In this document: in pieces, positions 33,240 through 46,670 of the stretch
Position numbering within the stretch: position 1 is the first letter of the stretch
Layout of the letters: every line of letters begins with the position of its first letter
From: Pyrus communis
Taxonomy: Eukaryota > Streptophyta > Magnoliopsida > Rosales > Rosaceae
NCBI RefSeq assembly: GCF_963583255.1
Contig: NC_084814.1
Location: 22,523,262 to 22,587,261, forward strand
Direction of reading: 5' to 3'
DNA: 64,000 nucleotides
The notes under the pieces: model-generated
What the model saw: only the letters and a program-made list of their open reading frames with translations
Told to the model about the DNA's origin: nothing
The model's database searches: none
Position numbers and translations under genes: made by a program

Positions 33240-34605
33240 AAGCTTTTGAGTGGGAGATCAGAGGGTTTGGTTGTGTCTCAGATTTGCAGACTGAAATTAT
33301 GATGATGATGAACAACGTTTCTTTCTTGTCTTTTACTTTTGTTGAGAATATGTATCTTCTGAAGGGATTTGGGTTTTTCCTTTTGTGACACATTTGAAAG
33401 TTTCAAGCGGGAATGAGAATGGTTGATCGATTGACACAATATAAATTAGTCAATCGGTTTATATTAGGTAAATATTTGCCTATCTAATAGTGATAAAGTT
33501 TACAATTTTACTACCATTGAATTTACTTACAATGTTCAGTTCAATTGCTGAATTTATTTCGTAGTGATAATTTTTATATGGTTACATTTTAATGGAGTGT
33601 TTATCATTGACCTATGATTGAATTGTAACTTTAGCCGCTTAATTAAAAATCTATTAGAATAAATATATGAATTCGACGTAATAGAGCATTGGTTATTCAT
33701 GCCATCTCACGAGGTTGGTCCTAGTCCTGGTGACCAATGTTGAACATTTTGTTAAATTGAAATTATTAAAATTAATAATTTAGAGATTGACACTACAATT
33801 AAATCATAGATCAATATTCAGTGACAAAAATCAATGTCTATACACTCTAGTGTAAATTTAATTCCCTCTATTTAATAACTAACTATTTAACATCCTAACG
33901 CAATCGTTTTACTAAGAAAACAATACACCAATTTACTCTATTAGTTAATAGGCTCCTTTCCCTTATGCATATCCATTGCAAGCACCAATGAACTTGGGAG
34001 CTGTTTTGAGTCCAAGTAAAATATGCCTTCTTTTCTGACAAAGTATCTTTAAGCACTACAGGATACCAAACTCGCTTTTAAATTATGAAAAGAAACAAAA
34101 AAGCAGAGTGCAGCATTAGTCGTAAAAGTTCAAACTTTCATGAATTAAAAAGGAAAAAAAAAACACAGAAGATTATAATAAAGAACAATCAATATGATCC
34201 TCCTCGAGAAACACAGGTGCTTAATCCAATATTTTAATGGATGACTATCTTATTTATCGGCAAATTTACCCAGAACTGCAAAGGCATATCTTCTTTTATG
34301 CTTTTTTATTTTTTAAAAAAGTAACGAAAAGTAAAAAAAAAAAAAAAAAATTTAATAAAAATTCTTTTTTAAAAGTATAGTGAATAGTACTAGAAAAATG
34401 TATAAATTTAGTTTTTCGTTAAAAATGAATATTATTGGGAGTGTTTTGTTAAACCTCCATACAATTAAAGAGAAGCATTCCGAGCAAAATTTGGAATATA
34501 AAACTCTCAAATATGAGTGCCTGAAACAATAAGGCACTGGTGAGTAGCAAAATTCGTCTCTTGAAAAAATATGATTCCATTTGATGCTTGAAAACTTTAT
34601 AGCCA

Positions 34606-35548
34606 ATCATCTGATGTCATCAATAATGGCAAGAAGATTCCAAGGCACAACACATCGACCATGGATAGCATGAATTGCAAGCCAAGACCATGGTTAGATG
34701 ATCCAATAATATCCGCCAAAGTAATGGCTCATTTGAGAATTGCATATGTATAAAGCAAGAATTTAAAGGAGGATTTCCATTTTTTTTTTTTTTAAATAGG
34801 GACACTTTTTTGAACATTAGATTTAACTTTAATGAAATTTTGTGGTTCAGATTAGTAGCCTATGATTTAATTTCAAACATAGAATTTCATTAAAACCAAA
34901 TCCAACGATCAAGAATGTGTCTTTCTTTTTTTTTTTTTTTTTTTTTTTTTAAATGAGGATCCCTTCCTTAAAGGACCTGTATATATAAAATACTGATCTC
35001 GTAAAGCTTTGCGTGGGTAGAATCTCCAAATCACGGGTTTCATTCTTTTCAAAAGTACTTGATATATTGCGTGATTAGATTGCCGTACCAAACATTTTCT
35101 CACATGAGAGAGTTGGAAAAATGTGCTGGAATGAAAAAAAGTTGAACTGTATGGCATCTTATATCTTTTGGAATTGATTGATTTAAGAGCATTGTCATAT
35201 CCATTCAAGATATTGAGGAGATAACTCAAACTTGTTTGACAGATTTAGGTTAGCTATACTTAGGGTTTGTTTGGAAAGCGTTGTTAAATAGTTGAAAGGC
35301 TTTTAGTGAAGATATTTTTAGAATGTAAATCTTGAAAAACACTTAAAGTGCTTCTTGAAACCAATTTTTTTTTTTTTTAAAAGTGTTTTGAGTCATTTAA
35401 AAAAAAAAAAAAACAAATCTCAAACGAGCCATTACCTGACGGATATTATTGGATCACCTAACCATAATCTTGGCTTACAATTCATGCTATCCAAGGTTGA
35501 TGTGTTGTCCCTTGGAACCTTCTTGCCATTATTGATGACATCAGGTGG
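34606..35548. repeat. Spaced inverted repeat, arms ~125-135 bases
   Basis: CTGATGTCATCAATAATGGC (from about 34610) recurs inverted as GCCATTATTGATGACATCAG ending at 35545. Between them the arms share GGATAGCATGAATTG / CAATTCATGCTATCC and GATCCAATAATATCCG / CGGATATTATTGGATC. The ~680-base spacer holds a poly-T run and a MITE copy. The origin is unknown. Confidence 0.75.
35263..35430. mobile_element. MITE of the 'AAGTGCTTCTT' family, copy 2
   Basis: Starts GGGTTTGTTTGGAAAGCG and ends CTCAAACGAGCC, with AACACTTAAAGTGCTTCTTG inside. A further fragment of the same family lies at about 35560-35710, on the far side of an inverted-repeat arm. Confidence 0.5.
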
Positions 35549-37321
35549 TTGGCTACAAAGTTTTCAAGCATTAGTGAAAATATTTTTGAAACCAATTATT
35601 AGTTAGATGCACGTGAATCCTGAAAAAACACTTGAATTGCTTCTTACAAAAAGCATTCCAAATGCTTTTGAAACTAAAATCATTTTCTCTAATAGCGTTT
35701 TGAGTCATTTATCCCTTTGTGATTATGGCCTAACCGTCAATGTGATATACTCGCACTATTCATCTCAAACATTATATTTTTCTATTATCTATTCATCTTA
35801 AACATTCTTACATACGATGATATATTAACATATATAACAAGGAATCATTACGGAGTGTCTCATTAGTTAGGGACGAATTCAATATCCGTATTCCACACAG
35901 CACGTCATGAATTTGATTCTTGTCACTTGTCACTCTCGAAACGATCGACTCTCATGACGAAGTCACCTGCTTGTCCCTTAAAAAACATATATAACAAGGA
36001 GTTTGAAAATATTGAGAAAGCAGCTCATCGGTAGATTCTCAAGATTTTGTAAGAAAATTTGATGGAAAATAAAATATAGCACAAGCACTATAGAAAGATT
36101 TGCCATGGACCAAGTTGCTTTGAAATTTCAGCTACAAAACAAGTAATCACAATGTTTATTGTCCATATGCCACTAGGCATGGATGGGTCCATGGGTCTGA
36201 ATCCACTGGGTCCCATTTTGGCTAAGGTTTTGACCGTTGGATTCAGCACACTGGATTGTAACAGAAATATTTAAATCTGAAACCGAGAAACTTCAACCAA
36301 GTCAAAAGACTACACCTTTCCACTGCAACCCCACAAATCTAAATACAGATCTTCCAAATCAAAGTTAACGTTATACATTTTCTTTGACGGTGGCCATTTT
36401 CATAAGTAATTTTGCTTTGGAACATTTATTATTATTAATCTATTTATCAATCCTATATTTTATTTCATTGACGTACATTTATACATAGATTAAGGTTAGT
36501 CGGTCGAGTCAATAGATTTATTTTTTATATATGAGTTACAGTCCTTCAAAGATAGATTGGAAAAAAAATCTTATGTCCAGCACTCGGATTAGAATTTTTA
36601 CGACCACACAAGCAAAACCAAGGCTACCCACATGTTGTTGCACTTGTGCCGCGTCAAATTATTTTAAATTACAGGGTTAGAAACTCGAATTTGAGTACAT
36701 GAAGATTACCACTTGAATAAACACGCATTGTTTATTGCTAATTTCACTAACACGGATCACGTAAATTTAGGACACTTCGACCATGATGTAAAAAAATGAG
36801 GATCAGGACAATGTACTCGTATCCTTTGCACCATAATTCAATTCTTATATCGTGTAAATTAATATTGGTTTGCATGTATTCTTGATATAACACGTCGCTT
36901 ATTCGTGTTATATTATGTTGTTTACTCGTGTTATAAACGTCGACGAATAAAAACAATCTGGCCACACTAAGAAAAGTCATCCATTAAACTCGAGTAAATA
37001 TACAATAAATAAGGATTGACAGGACAATAGACAAGTGGGGCGGTATGATCCTCTCTGCTAGATTTGCAAAGAGAAAACAAAATCTCATATAGATATATCG
37101 GATCCTCAGAATCTCAGCTTTAGCCTTTTACCTATTTAAAGCATAACCCACCCACCTCTCTTTCTAATTTTCCATTTCGGACGCCTTCTCCCCCCACAGT
37201 AACATATCACACACCTTCCTCTCACCCGCCACAACAAACTCTTCATACATCTTCTTCATCTCCACTGTGTTTTTCGCTGTTTCCACGCGGACCATTTTCA
37301 CCTGAACCGCTCAGAAGCTCA

Positions 37322-39573
37322 ATGGCGACGGCAGGCGAGATTCTCAGGCGGAATCTGACCGAAAGTTTTGATCTTTCCGGTGATTCGCAGATGGGTTCCG
37401 GCGAGCTGCATGTTCTTGCTGTGGATGACAGCCACGTGGACCGGAAGGTCATTGAACGCCTGCTCAAGATATCATCCTGCAAAGGTACGCGTGCACCCCG
37501 GATTAGTCTTTGATTTTTTTTTTTTTTCTTGGAAATCTTTTTTGATTGGTAGGTTTATGAACTGAGTTGATATTTGTTTTTGCAGTGACGGCTGTTGACA
37601 GTGGGACGAGAGCGCTGCAATATCTGGGCTTGGATGGAGAGAAGAGCTCGGTTGGGTTTGATGTAAGAAAACTTTTGCCTTGAATCTGTTTGGTTTCCGA
37701 GAAAATGGTGGAAAAAGATTGACATTTTCTCAGTTGCCCAACGGAAAATGAAACGTCTTTTTGTGGTTGCAGAACATGAAGGTGAATTTGATCATAACGG
37801 ACTACTCAATGCCAGGGATGACAGGATATGAACTGCTAAAGAAAATCAAGGTTAGCGCCCTTTAATCTTGTTTTAATCACGATTAAGGAGTAAAGTAGAT
37901 GATTTACAATTGAATTCTGAGTATATCATGGCTGTTACTTGGAGATTAATTTTTTGATTTGCATATGAACAGGAATCATCGGCTTTTCGAAAAGTTCCGG
38001 TGGTGATCATGTCATCGGAGAACATCCTGACTCAAATTGATAGGTATATTTTCGGACTAAGAATGTCTATTTATGTTTTACTAATACTTTAGTTTAAATT
38101 TAAAATTTTTCGGACTAAGGATGACGTTCCCCGGTCGTTGCAAAGCGGAGAGCTTTTTTGGCTTGGGTTCGCACTTTTACTTGATTTGTTTTAAATCATA
38201 AGCCAGAATGATTAAATTGTGAATTAGACTTATAACCTAGGAAATTTGGTAATTAATTTCGGTTGAGATTTTGATGTTACACCATTGTTTTTATCTTTTT
38301 GTCAGATCAGTATGGATTATTCTGGTTTCTGATCTTCATGATCTGCAGACCTGATATGAAAATTCTTAAAAAAATGGACCAAATTTTAAATAATAGGAAA
38401 AAAAGATTGGTGTTTATCCTAAATTATGAAAAATATGTTAGGCACCACATGAGAATGCCATCAAATAATGTGATGTCATTTTCCTCAAGAATCTTTTGGG
38501 GATCAACCTAATCTTATAAAATAGTCTTCACATGGTTGGTTCAATTACATTAACAATAACAATTATTATTATATTTTCTTTTATTGTTTAATATTTTCCA
38601 GGTATTAATCATAACTCTACTAATTAATAAAATCTTCTTTGGGTAAAAATACAAATTAATCTTCTTATCACATAAAAAAAAATGATGGACAATAATGTAA
38701 TTTTATGTTTAAATTTTACTGTTTTTTATTGAAGTCTTACTTACAATGTTAAAATATCTTTAATATTAAAATAAAATAAAAAAAAATCTAAAACAAAAAC
38801 CTTCCACTTCCTTCACGTTCTCTCCCCCTCTTTCTCCTTCTCATTTTCTAAAAAAATGTGTTTATACACACATAGTGTGTAGGCAAATGTTAGTTTTAAT
38901 TAATAAAAGCTCCCATGTTATATGGCTCAATTCATGTGGCCCTTCATGGAGCCTAATGGGCAAAATCTGCCATGTGAAGATTTTATGGGCATGATTGCCT
39001 TGCCCTACCCAACATTTCCTATATAAATGCATATTAGATTCAACTATTAACATGTCAGCGGAACGTCCCGGACAGATGATACAGTGTCATGTGTTTTTAC
39101 TTTTTCACATGTTGTTGTACTATTAGTTCAGGACACCATAGTGGCATCCCATAGTTGCCGGAACGTCTCTTGTTAAACTAAGTTTTGGGACAATCATGAG
39201 TTATAATCTCTCTTTTGGTGCTTAATGTGTTTTAGTATATTCTTTGACTGATCAATTTCTTACAACTTTGTTTTACAGATGCTTAGAGGAAGGAGCTGAG
39301 GACTATATAGTGAAGCCGGTGAAGCTTTCCGACGTGAACCGGTTGAAAAACTTCATGATGGGAGGAGGAGAAAGAAAAGAAACTGAAGAGAAAAAAAATC
39401 ACAAAAGAACATTTTCAGTTGACTACAATGCATCATCAACTCCCTCCCCTTTACCGCAGCTTTCGCAACCGTTCGCTTGCAATCTAGCATCGTCTCAGCT
39501 GCCACCTTTGTCGCCATCATCGCCTTTGCCATGTTCGTCATCAAAGAGACCGAGATTGCACACGATGGATTGA
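37322..39573 (+). CDS. Type-A cytokinin response regulator (ARR5/ARR15-like)
   Basis: Primary cytokinin-response gene and negative feedback regulator of two-component signalling, receiving phosphate from AHP proteins. Five exons: 37322-37484, 37586-37662, 37773-37850, 37973-38043, 39279-39573; 684 bases, 227 aa. Seen: a receiver domain from about residue 29 with the acidic pair and following Ser ([11 protein letters not shown]), the phospho-acceptor Asp in [14 protein letters not shown], the conserved Ser in VVIMSSENI and the Lys in [13 protein letters not shown] short Ser/Pro-rich tail follows, with no Myb-like GARP domain, so type A. Intron 4 is long (1235 bases). AGATTT motifs upstream (near 37060) resemble type-B ARR targets. 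Position between the RS gene and EDS1 matches Arabidopsis ARR5. Confidence 0.93.
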
Positions 39574-41498
39574 TTATGTCTTTGCCATCAGGGTTTTTGG
39601 AACTTCACTTTTGACACACACCGTCCCCCATTTTGTATGATAGAGAAATTCCTGTTGCCTGTGTGTTATGTTAATTTTCTTCCACTGCCATATGTAAATA
39701 CCAGCACCAAACTTTCACTTGGACCAGGAAAAAGAAGGGGGGAAAGAGCAGACATGCATGAAAGTCTTGGATTAAAATGTCTTTTTGCTTCGAACTCTGT
39801 TGATTTTGCATATGTAAATCTCAATACATTCAAAGAAAATCCCAAGCATATGAGGGGGAATATTATGTTGTCTCAATATTCTTTATTTCTTTGGTGTGGT
39901 ATATTTACATACGATGTGATATTTACAAAGATAATTTTATGATCGATTTAACTTAATATTGCACTCACTATATATATATATATATATATCATCCTTACAT
40001 CTGTATAAATTCAATAATATTCTACAACATAATTAAAATTGGATACCAATAGAATGACTGATAATTTTAATATCAAACTTAATGTTTTGTTCTGCATCTA
40101 TGTGAATACTAACGCTATTCTACAACTATACCAAGTGCCGATAAATTATCTGAAAATTTAATATCAAACTCATTATATATCGTTCTTGTATTCATGTGAA
40201 TCGAACAATCTTCTATAACTAAAGGGAAACGTGGTTCTAGACCAACTAATGGTGTACAATCATTCAAAATGATTCAGTATCCGATTTTGTGTCATTTTTC
40301 CCCTTTGGTGTGTTGGAACAATGGAATAACTTCACGTGGTGTGTTTATGCACGCTGCTTCCAGAAACCCTACTTTGGTGCCAAATATTTTGTCAATGGGG
40401 TCAGGATGGAAAGGTTTGAAGTAAACATGTGGAGAGATGCAGACCCCTTGAATCATTAGCCTCACTGATTAAAAGGGACCCAATTCATATATAAGATTCC
40501 ACCTATGAGGTTTCTTCGATGCTTTCCTTCTTTCCTTTTTCAGGTCCACAGAGGACACGGTCACGCGGTTCAGTAGATTTCCATGTCCATGAAGGCTTAC
40601 TACTTTTTGAACATGAGGTCAAGCGTTTGTTACGAGAGTATGCTAGTATCAGTCGCTCAAGTATTTGCATGTGATTATGAGACTTTGCAAAGTGGGTTAT
40701 TTGTGCATTCGTAATTGTGGACCGCAAGGGCGGAGCCAACTATAGGCTTCCTGTATAAACTTATTTTACACTCCATGCTTTGATAACAAAAGGAAAATAT
40801 TATCCCATTCTTGTATAAATTTTTAGCTCCACAATTGATGGACCATTGATCTGTTATGAGAGTAAACCTTGAATGCATTTTGAGTATGTTGGCTCATTGA
40901 TTATGTGTTGTGGGACTCACCTTGCATTAACAACTTACAGTCGCTCATGCACATGCCGTAGCACTCTTATTTCAAATGCTAAAGATGCAGATCATATATA
41001 CTTCGACTGCAAGCTCTAAATCCATACATCTATGGTGAGCTCAAGAGCTTTTGATTTGTTGAAGCAATATGGCAATGATAAAAATACCAACAATGAAATT
41101 GGGAAAGAAAAAAAAAATCTCAGATGCAAAAATCAATACTCTTAGTTACTTGATTTATAAGTCACTTACCACACAACGATAAAAATACCAAAGCGACAAG
41201 AAACTTTATATAAACTATCATCTAGTGCTCATCTTTTGACGTTTTAGTGTTCATCGGCTTTTATTTTTATTAAAATTTCGAAACTCTTTCTATTTATGAT
41301 GTCAACAAACTTTTAAATTCATCAGCTGGGAGTAGAATTCTGCACAGAGTCCAAATTTAAAGCATCCATATTCCATACATGGAATTGAAAAAATCCCACC
41401 AACATCTCCAGTTCCTTGGATTTGGCGTAATCTATTCTTTTACAAAAGCACTTGTCACCCAACTACTTTTCTGAGAAGTTGTTTTCCGGATTATTCTC
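39574..41498. other. Spacer after the response regulator
   Basis: Response-regulator 3' UTR, a short TA run (about 39970-39989) and AT-rich sequence; no gene or clear repeat element recognised. Confidence 0.55.
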
Positions 41499-43740
41499 TT
41501 GTGGTTTCTCCGGTTTGTAACCCTGGCGATGCCACAGTCCAATGGAACAGTACTTACCGAGACAATTGCAGCAGCAGCTGTAGCTGTAGCCACGCTTGCT
41601 ATTGCTGGAATCTTGTTCTTCCTCTACAGATTCCTCGTTGCTCGCCGCAGCACAAAAGGCAAGGAAAATGGGAGTTTTCGCCGCAAAGAAGTTGAGATGA
41701 ATCGCGAGGAGTTTAGGCAATGTGGTGGGAATGTGAGGGGGTTGATTGTTAGTGAAAATGGGGTGGTTGTAACTTGAGGAAATTGGAAGCTGGACAAATT
41801 GATACAATTTCTCTAAAGATTATGTTTAACCCTAGTTATGAAGAATAAAAAAAGGTCGATTCTACGCCGTCTGATTTGATCAACATAATCAGTTGGTAAA
41901 AAACCATTTTCTCTACATCCTCCAAGATCTCGAAGAACAATTTCACCTATAGTGTTGGAAAAGCATGCTCTAGAATCACAGCCTCCTCCACCACCCCAGC
42001 TAATCTGCGCTGCCACCACCTCCACCATCACCATCACCACCACCACTACCACCACCGCCGCCACCTATTGTGGTAAAAAAGAATCCTCTACTGCCTCCTT
42101 TGCCTCCTAAGGCAGGTGGTTCGGCTTTGTCACTTAAACCGCCGACTCTGCCTAAAGGCAGAGCAAGCAACAAGAGTAGGGAAGAGGCTTCAACCGGGGA
42201 GGAGGGCTTAAAAGCAATCGGTGGCGGGCAAACGAAGCTAAAGCCGCTGCACTGGGATAAGGTTATGGCAGCTGTTCATCATTCAATGGTCTCGGATCAA
42301 CTCAATGACGGATAATTTAGGTAACCAAATCTCACTCTTATTATATTATACTTGAAATTAAAAACTAAAATGGTTATTAAATGAGCGTACTATCTTGTTT
42401 TTTATGTCATGGCTCTAATCATAACTTAGACAATTGTGTATGTTATACGCAGATTTGGTGATGAGCTTGTGGAAAATCTCCTTGGATATTCCACGATTAA
42501 AACCCAATCCTCTGAGAGAAATAACCACTTGACTTCAGCTTCAAGCAAGCCAAACTCTTGCCCCAACACCTCAGGTTTCATCCTAGATACTCGAAAATCT
42601 CTGAACACCGTGATAGTGCTAAGGTCTCTCGCAATCTCTCGAAAAGAAATTGTAAATGCTCTCCTTGATGGACAAGGACTTGGTGCTGCTGTACTAGAAA
42701 AGCTCACAAAAATTTCATCAACCAAAGAGGAAGAAGCAAAACTCCTCCAATTCAATGGAAACCCTAGTAAACTAGCACTTACTGAATCTTTCCTCTACCA
42801 CATTTTGAAGGCTGTTCCTTCGGCATTCACACTTTTCAATGTGATGCTCTTTCAGAAAACTACGATCCTGAAGTCCTTCACCTCAAGGAGTCCTTGCAAA
42901 CACTTGAAATTGGGTGCAAGGAGCTAAGAACCCGCGGGCTCTTGCAATTCTCAAAGCCGCCAATAGAGGCAATGCACAAGGCTTCAACCTAAGTGCTCTT
43001 CTAAACATATCCGATATAAAAAATACTGATGGAAACGCTGCTCTACTTCACTTTGTGGTTGAACAAGTAGCTCAATCCGAGGGAAGAGGCTTTGTGATAA
43101 ATCAAAACCGCAGCTTTGGAAGAAACAGTACTCAAAGAAGCTAAACTAGTACACTGAATTCAGATAATCTAACGCCTGAAGAACGAAGAAAAGAGTACTT
43201 AATCCAAGGTTGTCAAAGCTAGAAGGGTTGAGCAATGGAACTAGCAGCAACCATCGAGTATGAAAGCTTAATCCACATGAGCTCTACTCTAAGCAACCGT
43301 GTCAGTGAAATCAAGAAGCTTTTGACAGAGAACGGCAATGCCGAGAGAGGAGGGTTATGGAGCTTGTGAGGAAAATAACCGAGTACTACCAAGCAGGAGG
43401 TTCGAGAGACAAAGGAGGTGCACCATTCAATTGTTTGTTACTGTGAAAGATTTTTTAGACATGGTTTCTCTTGTTTGTGCTGAAACTACAGAAGAAGAGT
43501 TCTACGAAAGCGAAAGTGGTAGGATCATGGTCACCTCCACTGTAACCTTCAAGCATAACATCAAAGAAGTTGATGAACTTTCCACTCACATATTGTTTCA
43601 GATGTGTCATGGACATCTTCCGGGGAATCAGAAAATGAATTCTGAACCTGATGTAATATAGTTTTCTAAAATTATTGATTTTTATTCTTTGAGTTCTTTT
43701 CCTTTCCCTGAAGCTGCTCGGCAACCCAATGGCAAGAACA
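41499..43740 (+). pseudogene. Class I formin-like protein pseudogene
   Basis: Formins nucleate actin filaments; plant class I members have a membrane segment and a C-terminal FH2 domain. Seen in pieces: a transmembrane segment (about 41545-41640, AAAVAVATLAIAGILFFLYR), stop-broken sequence, a Pro-rich stretch (42070-42120), and an FH2 start TKLKPLHWDKV near 42235. An in-frame stop follows at about 42312, then probably an intron to about 42451. FH2 pieces continue (GYSTIKTQ, PNTSGFILDTRKSLN, KEIVNALLDGQGLG, LTKISSTKEEEAKLL). Frame breaks occur near 42840, 42930 and 43140, with a tail piece TVKDFLDMVSLVCAE at about 43440. Several frameshifts and stops make it non-functional. It keeps an intron, so it is not a simple retrocopy. 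Confidence 0.85.
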
Positions 43741-44686
43741 TCCCAGGTCCCAATTTCCCAAGGGGAATTGCCAAAGAAAAAGCATTAGCAATGCCCTGTG
43801 AAGTGCGACGAACTTTCAATTTGGTTATGAGCTCTCTAAGCTTTCATTTCGTACCAATGTTTAGCAAGGAATGTGTGGGGTTGTATCACGGCTTTACTGC
43901 AATTAGTAGTAAAACCGATACTAGACTTTTACATTCTTCAACAATTAGAACTAATTAAAAACTTTAATTAAAAATAGAAGTAGAGAGATACTAAATCGAC
44001 AAAAAAACCCTTATATATACCACGCTTAAGTGCCTCTTTAGTATCCCTCCCGGGTTCCATTTAATTAAAAACTGGCTTAATCCGATAAATGGTCCTCGTG
44101 GTCATAGGGTATTCGTTTAAACTCCTGGTCTAAGTCTGTTAGGATTTATGCTCTTCTGTCATTCTTCCGTTAATAGCTTAGGTGGGTCTCACACAATCCC
44201 ACATTGAGGGACGACAATTCATCGGTCTTGACCCGCAACACCTCCTCCGACGCGTCTAGGCAGGAGCAGAAGACCCTGGCGATCTCGGAATCGCTGTCAA
44301 CCGCGAATCTCATCTTGCCTTCCTTGTCCATCTCGGCCCGTAGCCACACCTGGGCGATGCAGCCCATGACCCGGTTCGAATCAACCCGACCCGAGTCATC
44401 AAACGGCGGGAGGAGAGCCGCGTAGTGCAACAGGCGTTTAACTTTGTCGATCGGCTCAGGGAGAGATTCGAACTCGGAGATCAAAGTTTGGAGTTTTAAG
44501 GGGATGAGCTCGGCAGTTTGGGAGGAGAGGGAGAGGGTGAGGGCGAAGCAGGAGAAGGGGGAGGCGGAGCCAAGGTTTTGGGGAGGCGGCGGCGGATGCT
44601 TTAATGGGTTGGGATTGGAAGACGGCGGCGTTTGGATGCATTTGAGGGATTTGAAGGGTGCGGGCTGGGGAGGTGGCTGGAAAGTG

Positions 44687-45277
44687 TGTTGTGCCTTGGC
44701 TGATTATCTTCACCAACATACAAACCCACAGTTGAATAGTTTAAAATACGAGAAATAAAGGCACCGAGAAATTTACGAGGTTCAGCAAAAACCTGCCTAC
44801 GTCCTCGGAGAGATATTGCTCTTCACTATGAGGAAAACAGTACAAGTTACACATGAGTTAAATCGACATAACCCAATCCCATATCCCTTGTACACCCATT
44901 CACAGAATTTTCCCAAGAGCCTCACTCTACCCCAAGAGTTCTTTCACAAAAGATCTTTCACTCTAGCTCTCTTGATTTCTCTCACCCGTGCCCATGGTAG
45001 AGCCAAATGCTATCACCATCTCTTTGGATGCTTTCCCTCTTTCAAACCTTCTCCCTCGGCAAGCATTTAAATAAAAATCAGCCCCTTTTCTTCTCCTCCT
45101 TTCTTCCACCCGAAAGCCAAATAATTATGGCTTTGAAAAAGCCACAAAACAAGGAACAAATCAAGCCACAAAATAAGGAACAAATCAAGCCACAAAACAA
45201 GGAAACATAATCCTCATCATGATGTTCCCTCATCAATATTGTTTTGTTTCCTAGCCTAATTTGGCCACTATCCAACA
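44687..45277 (-). repeat. 3' LTR of the gag-only element
   Basis: 591 bases; on the element strand it starts TGTTGGATAGTGGCC and ends GGCACAACA. Differs from the other LTR at roughly a dozen substitutions and no indels (counted by eye). Confidence 0.93.
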
Positions 45278-45794
45278 ATCTCCACTTTGGCCAAATTCGA
45301 AAACATCACAGAGACTCGAATCAACACTCACCATAAGCACCCAAAGTACAAACTAAGGACAACGGTAACTAAATCAAATTCCCCAAACTTTCTGGTACTC
45401 ATAATGATCTCCACCTCGACTCAAACTGTACCAAAGTCCATTGGCCTTACATACCAGCATGCACACTCTGAATCAACCTCGTTGGTCCTGTTCCGATTCA
45501 GTCACTGCCAATGCATGTGCAGCTGCTGCAAGCAAAAAAAAACATTTAGTTTCAGACAGGATCTCGACACATCCTCGTCTCCTCCAGCGGTTTTCCTCCT
45601 CTTCATTGTCTGCAACTTGGAAACTTGTCAGTGCACCCATTTCCAGCAACACCCGTCGAGTCAGACAAACATTCCTCACACTTCTCATTCTTCAGGACCA
45701 TCTCATCACCTGTGAATCCCATAGCTCCACCTGCTGCAAAACCCCTGCAACACTTGAGACTATACATCACCAGGAGATGTGTTGCTTCGAGTAC

Positions 45795-46669
45795 CTAGAG
45801 GGCATACTCGAAGTCTTCCGCCACAAAATTGCTGCTACCTGGACCAAGATCATCCTTTCTTTTTCTCAAAGGACAATTTATCTTTTTATGCCCGAATTCT
45901 TTGCAGTCATAACATTGTGGTCCCTTGCCTTTGGAGCTTGACTTGAACCTGCTGTCTCTCTCAAATCCTCCTCCCAATTTTCTTCCATGATTCCAACCTT
46001 GAACAGCTAAAGCAGTCTCGTGCCCACCATCAACAATGGTCTTCCTCTTTTGTGTATCATAAGACACCAAAGAAGCCTGCACCTGCTCCAAACTTACTGT
46101 ATCTTTTCCATGCAATAAGGTTGTCACAAGATTCTCATACGAATCTGGAAGTGAGGTAAGAAGTAAGAGGGCTTTATCTTCTTCCTCAACCTTAACATCA
46201 ACTTTCCTCAATTGATCCAAGTATCCATTGAACACTTCATGTGGTCCATGAGATTCCCGCCTTCATCCATCTTCAGCTTGTACAGCTTCATCTTCAGATG
46301 TAACTTGTTGGTCAAACTCTTAGCAATATAGAGTTTTTCCAACTTCTCCCACGGTGCAGGCGCAGAATCTTCATCCATAACATTGTTGATAATGTTATCA
46401 GCTATGCAGTGTCGAATCGTGCTAACACAACGCGACTCCAGCTCCTCCCACTGGTCATCTGTCATTTCTTTAGGCTTCCCATCTTTTCCCTTCAAAGCTC
46501 TAACCAAGCCTTGTTGAGTCAAGACATCCTTTACTCTCATCTGCCAGAGAGTAAAACTGCCATTCCCATTAAACTTCTCAACTGAAAACGATATGTTTGT
46601 AGTCATCATGGTGAATAATAAATCTGAACCTTCAATGAACCAAAGCTTCCAACAAAGCTCTGATACCAA
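45795..46669 (-). pseudogene. Copia gag with one frameshift
   Basis: Two overlapping frames (46669-46208 and 46235-45795) make a gag polyprotein: a UBN2-type capsid region (FSVEKFNGNGSFTLWQMRVK, KLYIAKSLTNKLHLKMKLYK) and a zinc knuckle CYDCKEFGHKKINC (CX2CX4HX4C). The frames join only across a one-base loss near 46234. The region between gag and the 3' LTR (45278-45794) has no pol domain. Confidence 0.85.
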
Positions 46670-46670
46670 T

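Larger units (their letters stand above)
29678..37321. other. 7.6-kb gene-poor spacer
   Basis: No coding region is recognised. It contains the long foldback (30338-31372), MITE fragments, a TA microsatellite, an inverted repeat pair (34606-34740 / 35425-35548) and, from about 37000, the response-regulator promoter with TATTTAAAG at 37133. Short ORFs here are unremarkable. Confidence 0.6.

Noticed and set aside
33103..33393. Tyr/Ile repeat ORFs on both strands
   Set aside because: Products of reading the (TA)n microsatellite.
45287..45941. Plus-strand ORFs of 142 and 166 codons
   Set aside because: They lie antisense to the internal region of the retrotransposon and show no known domain.
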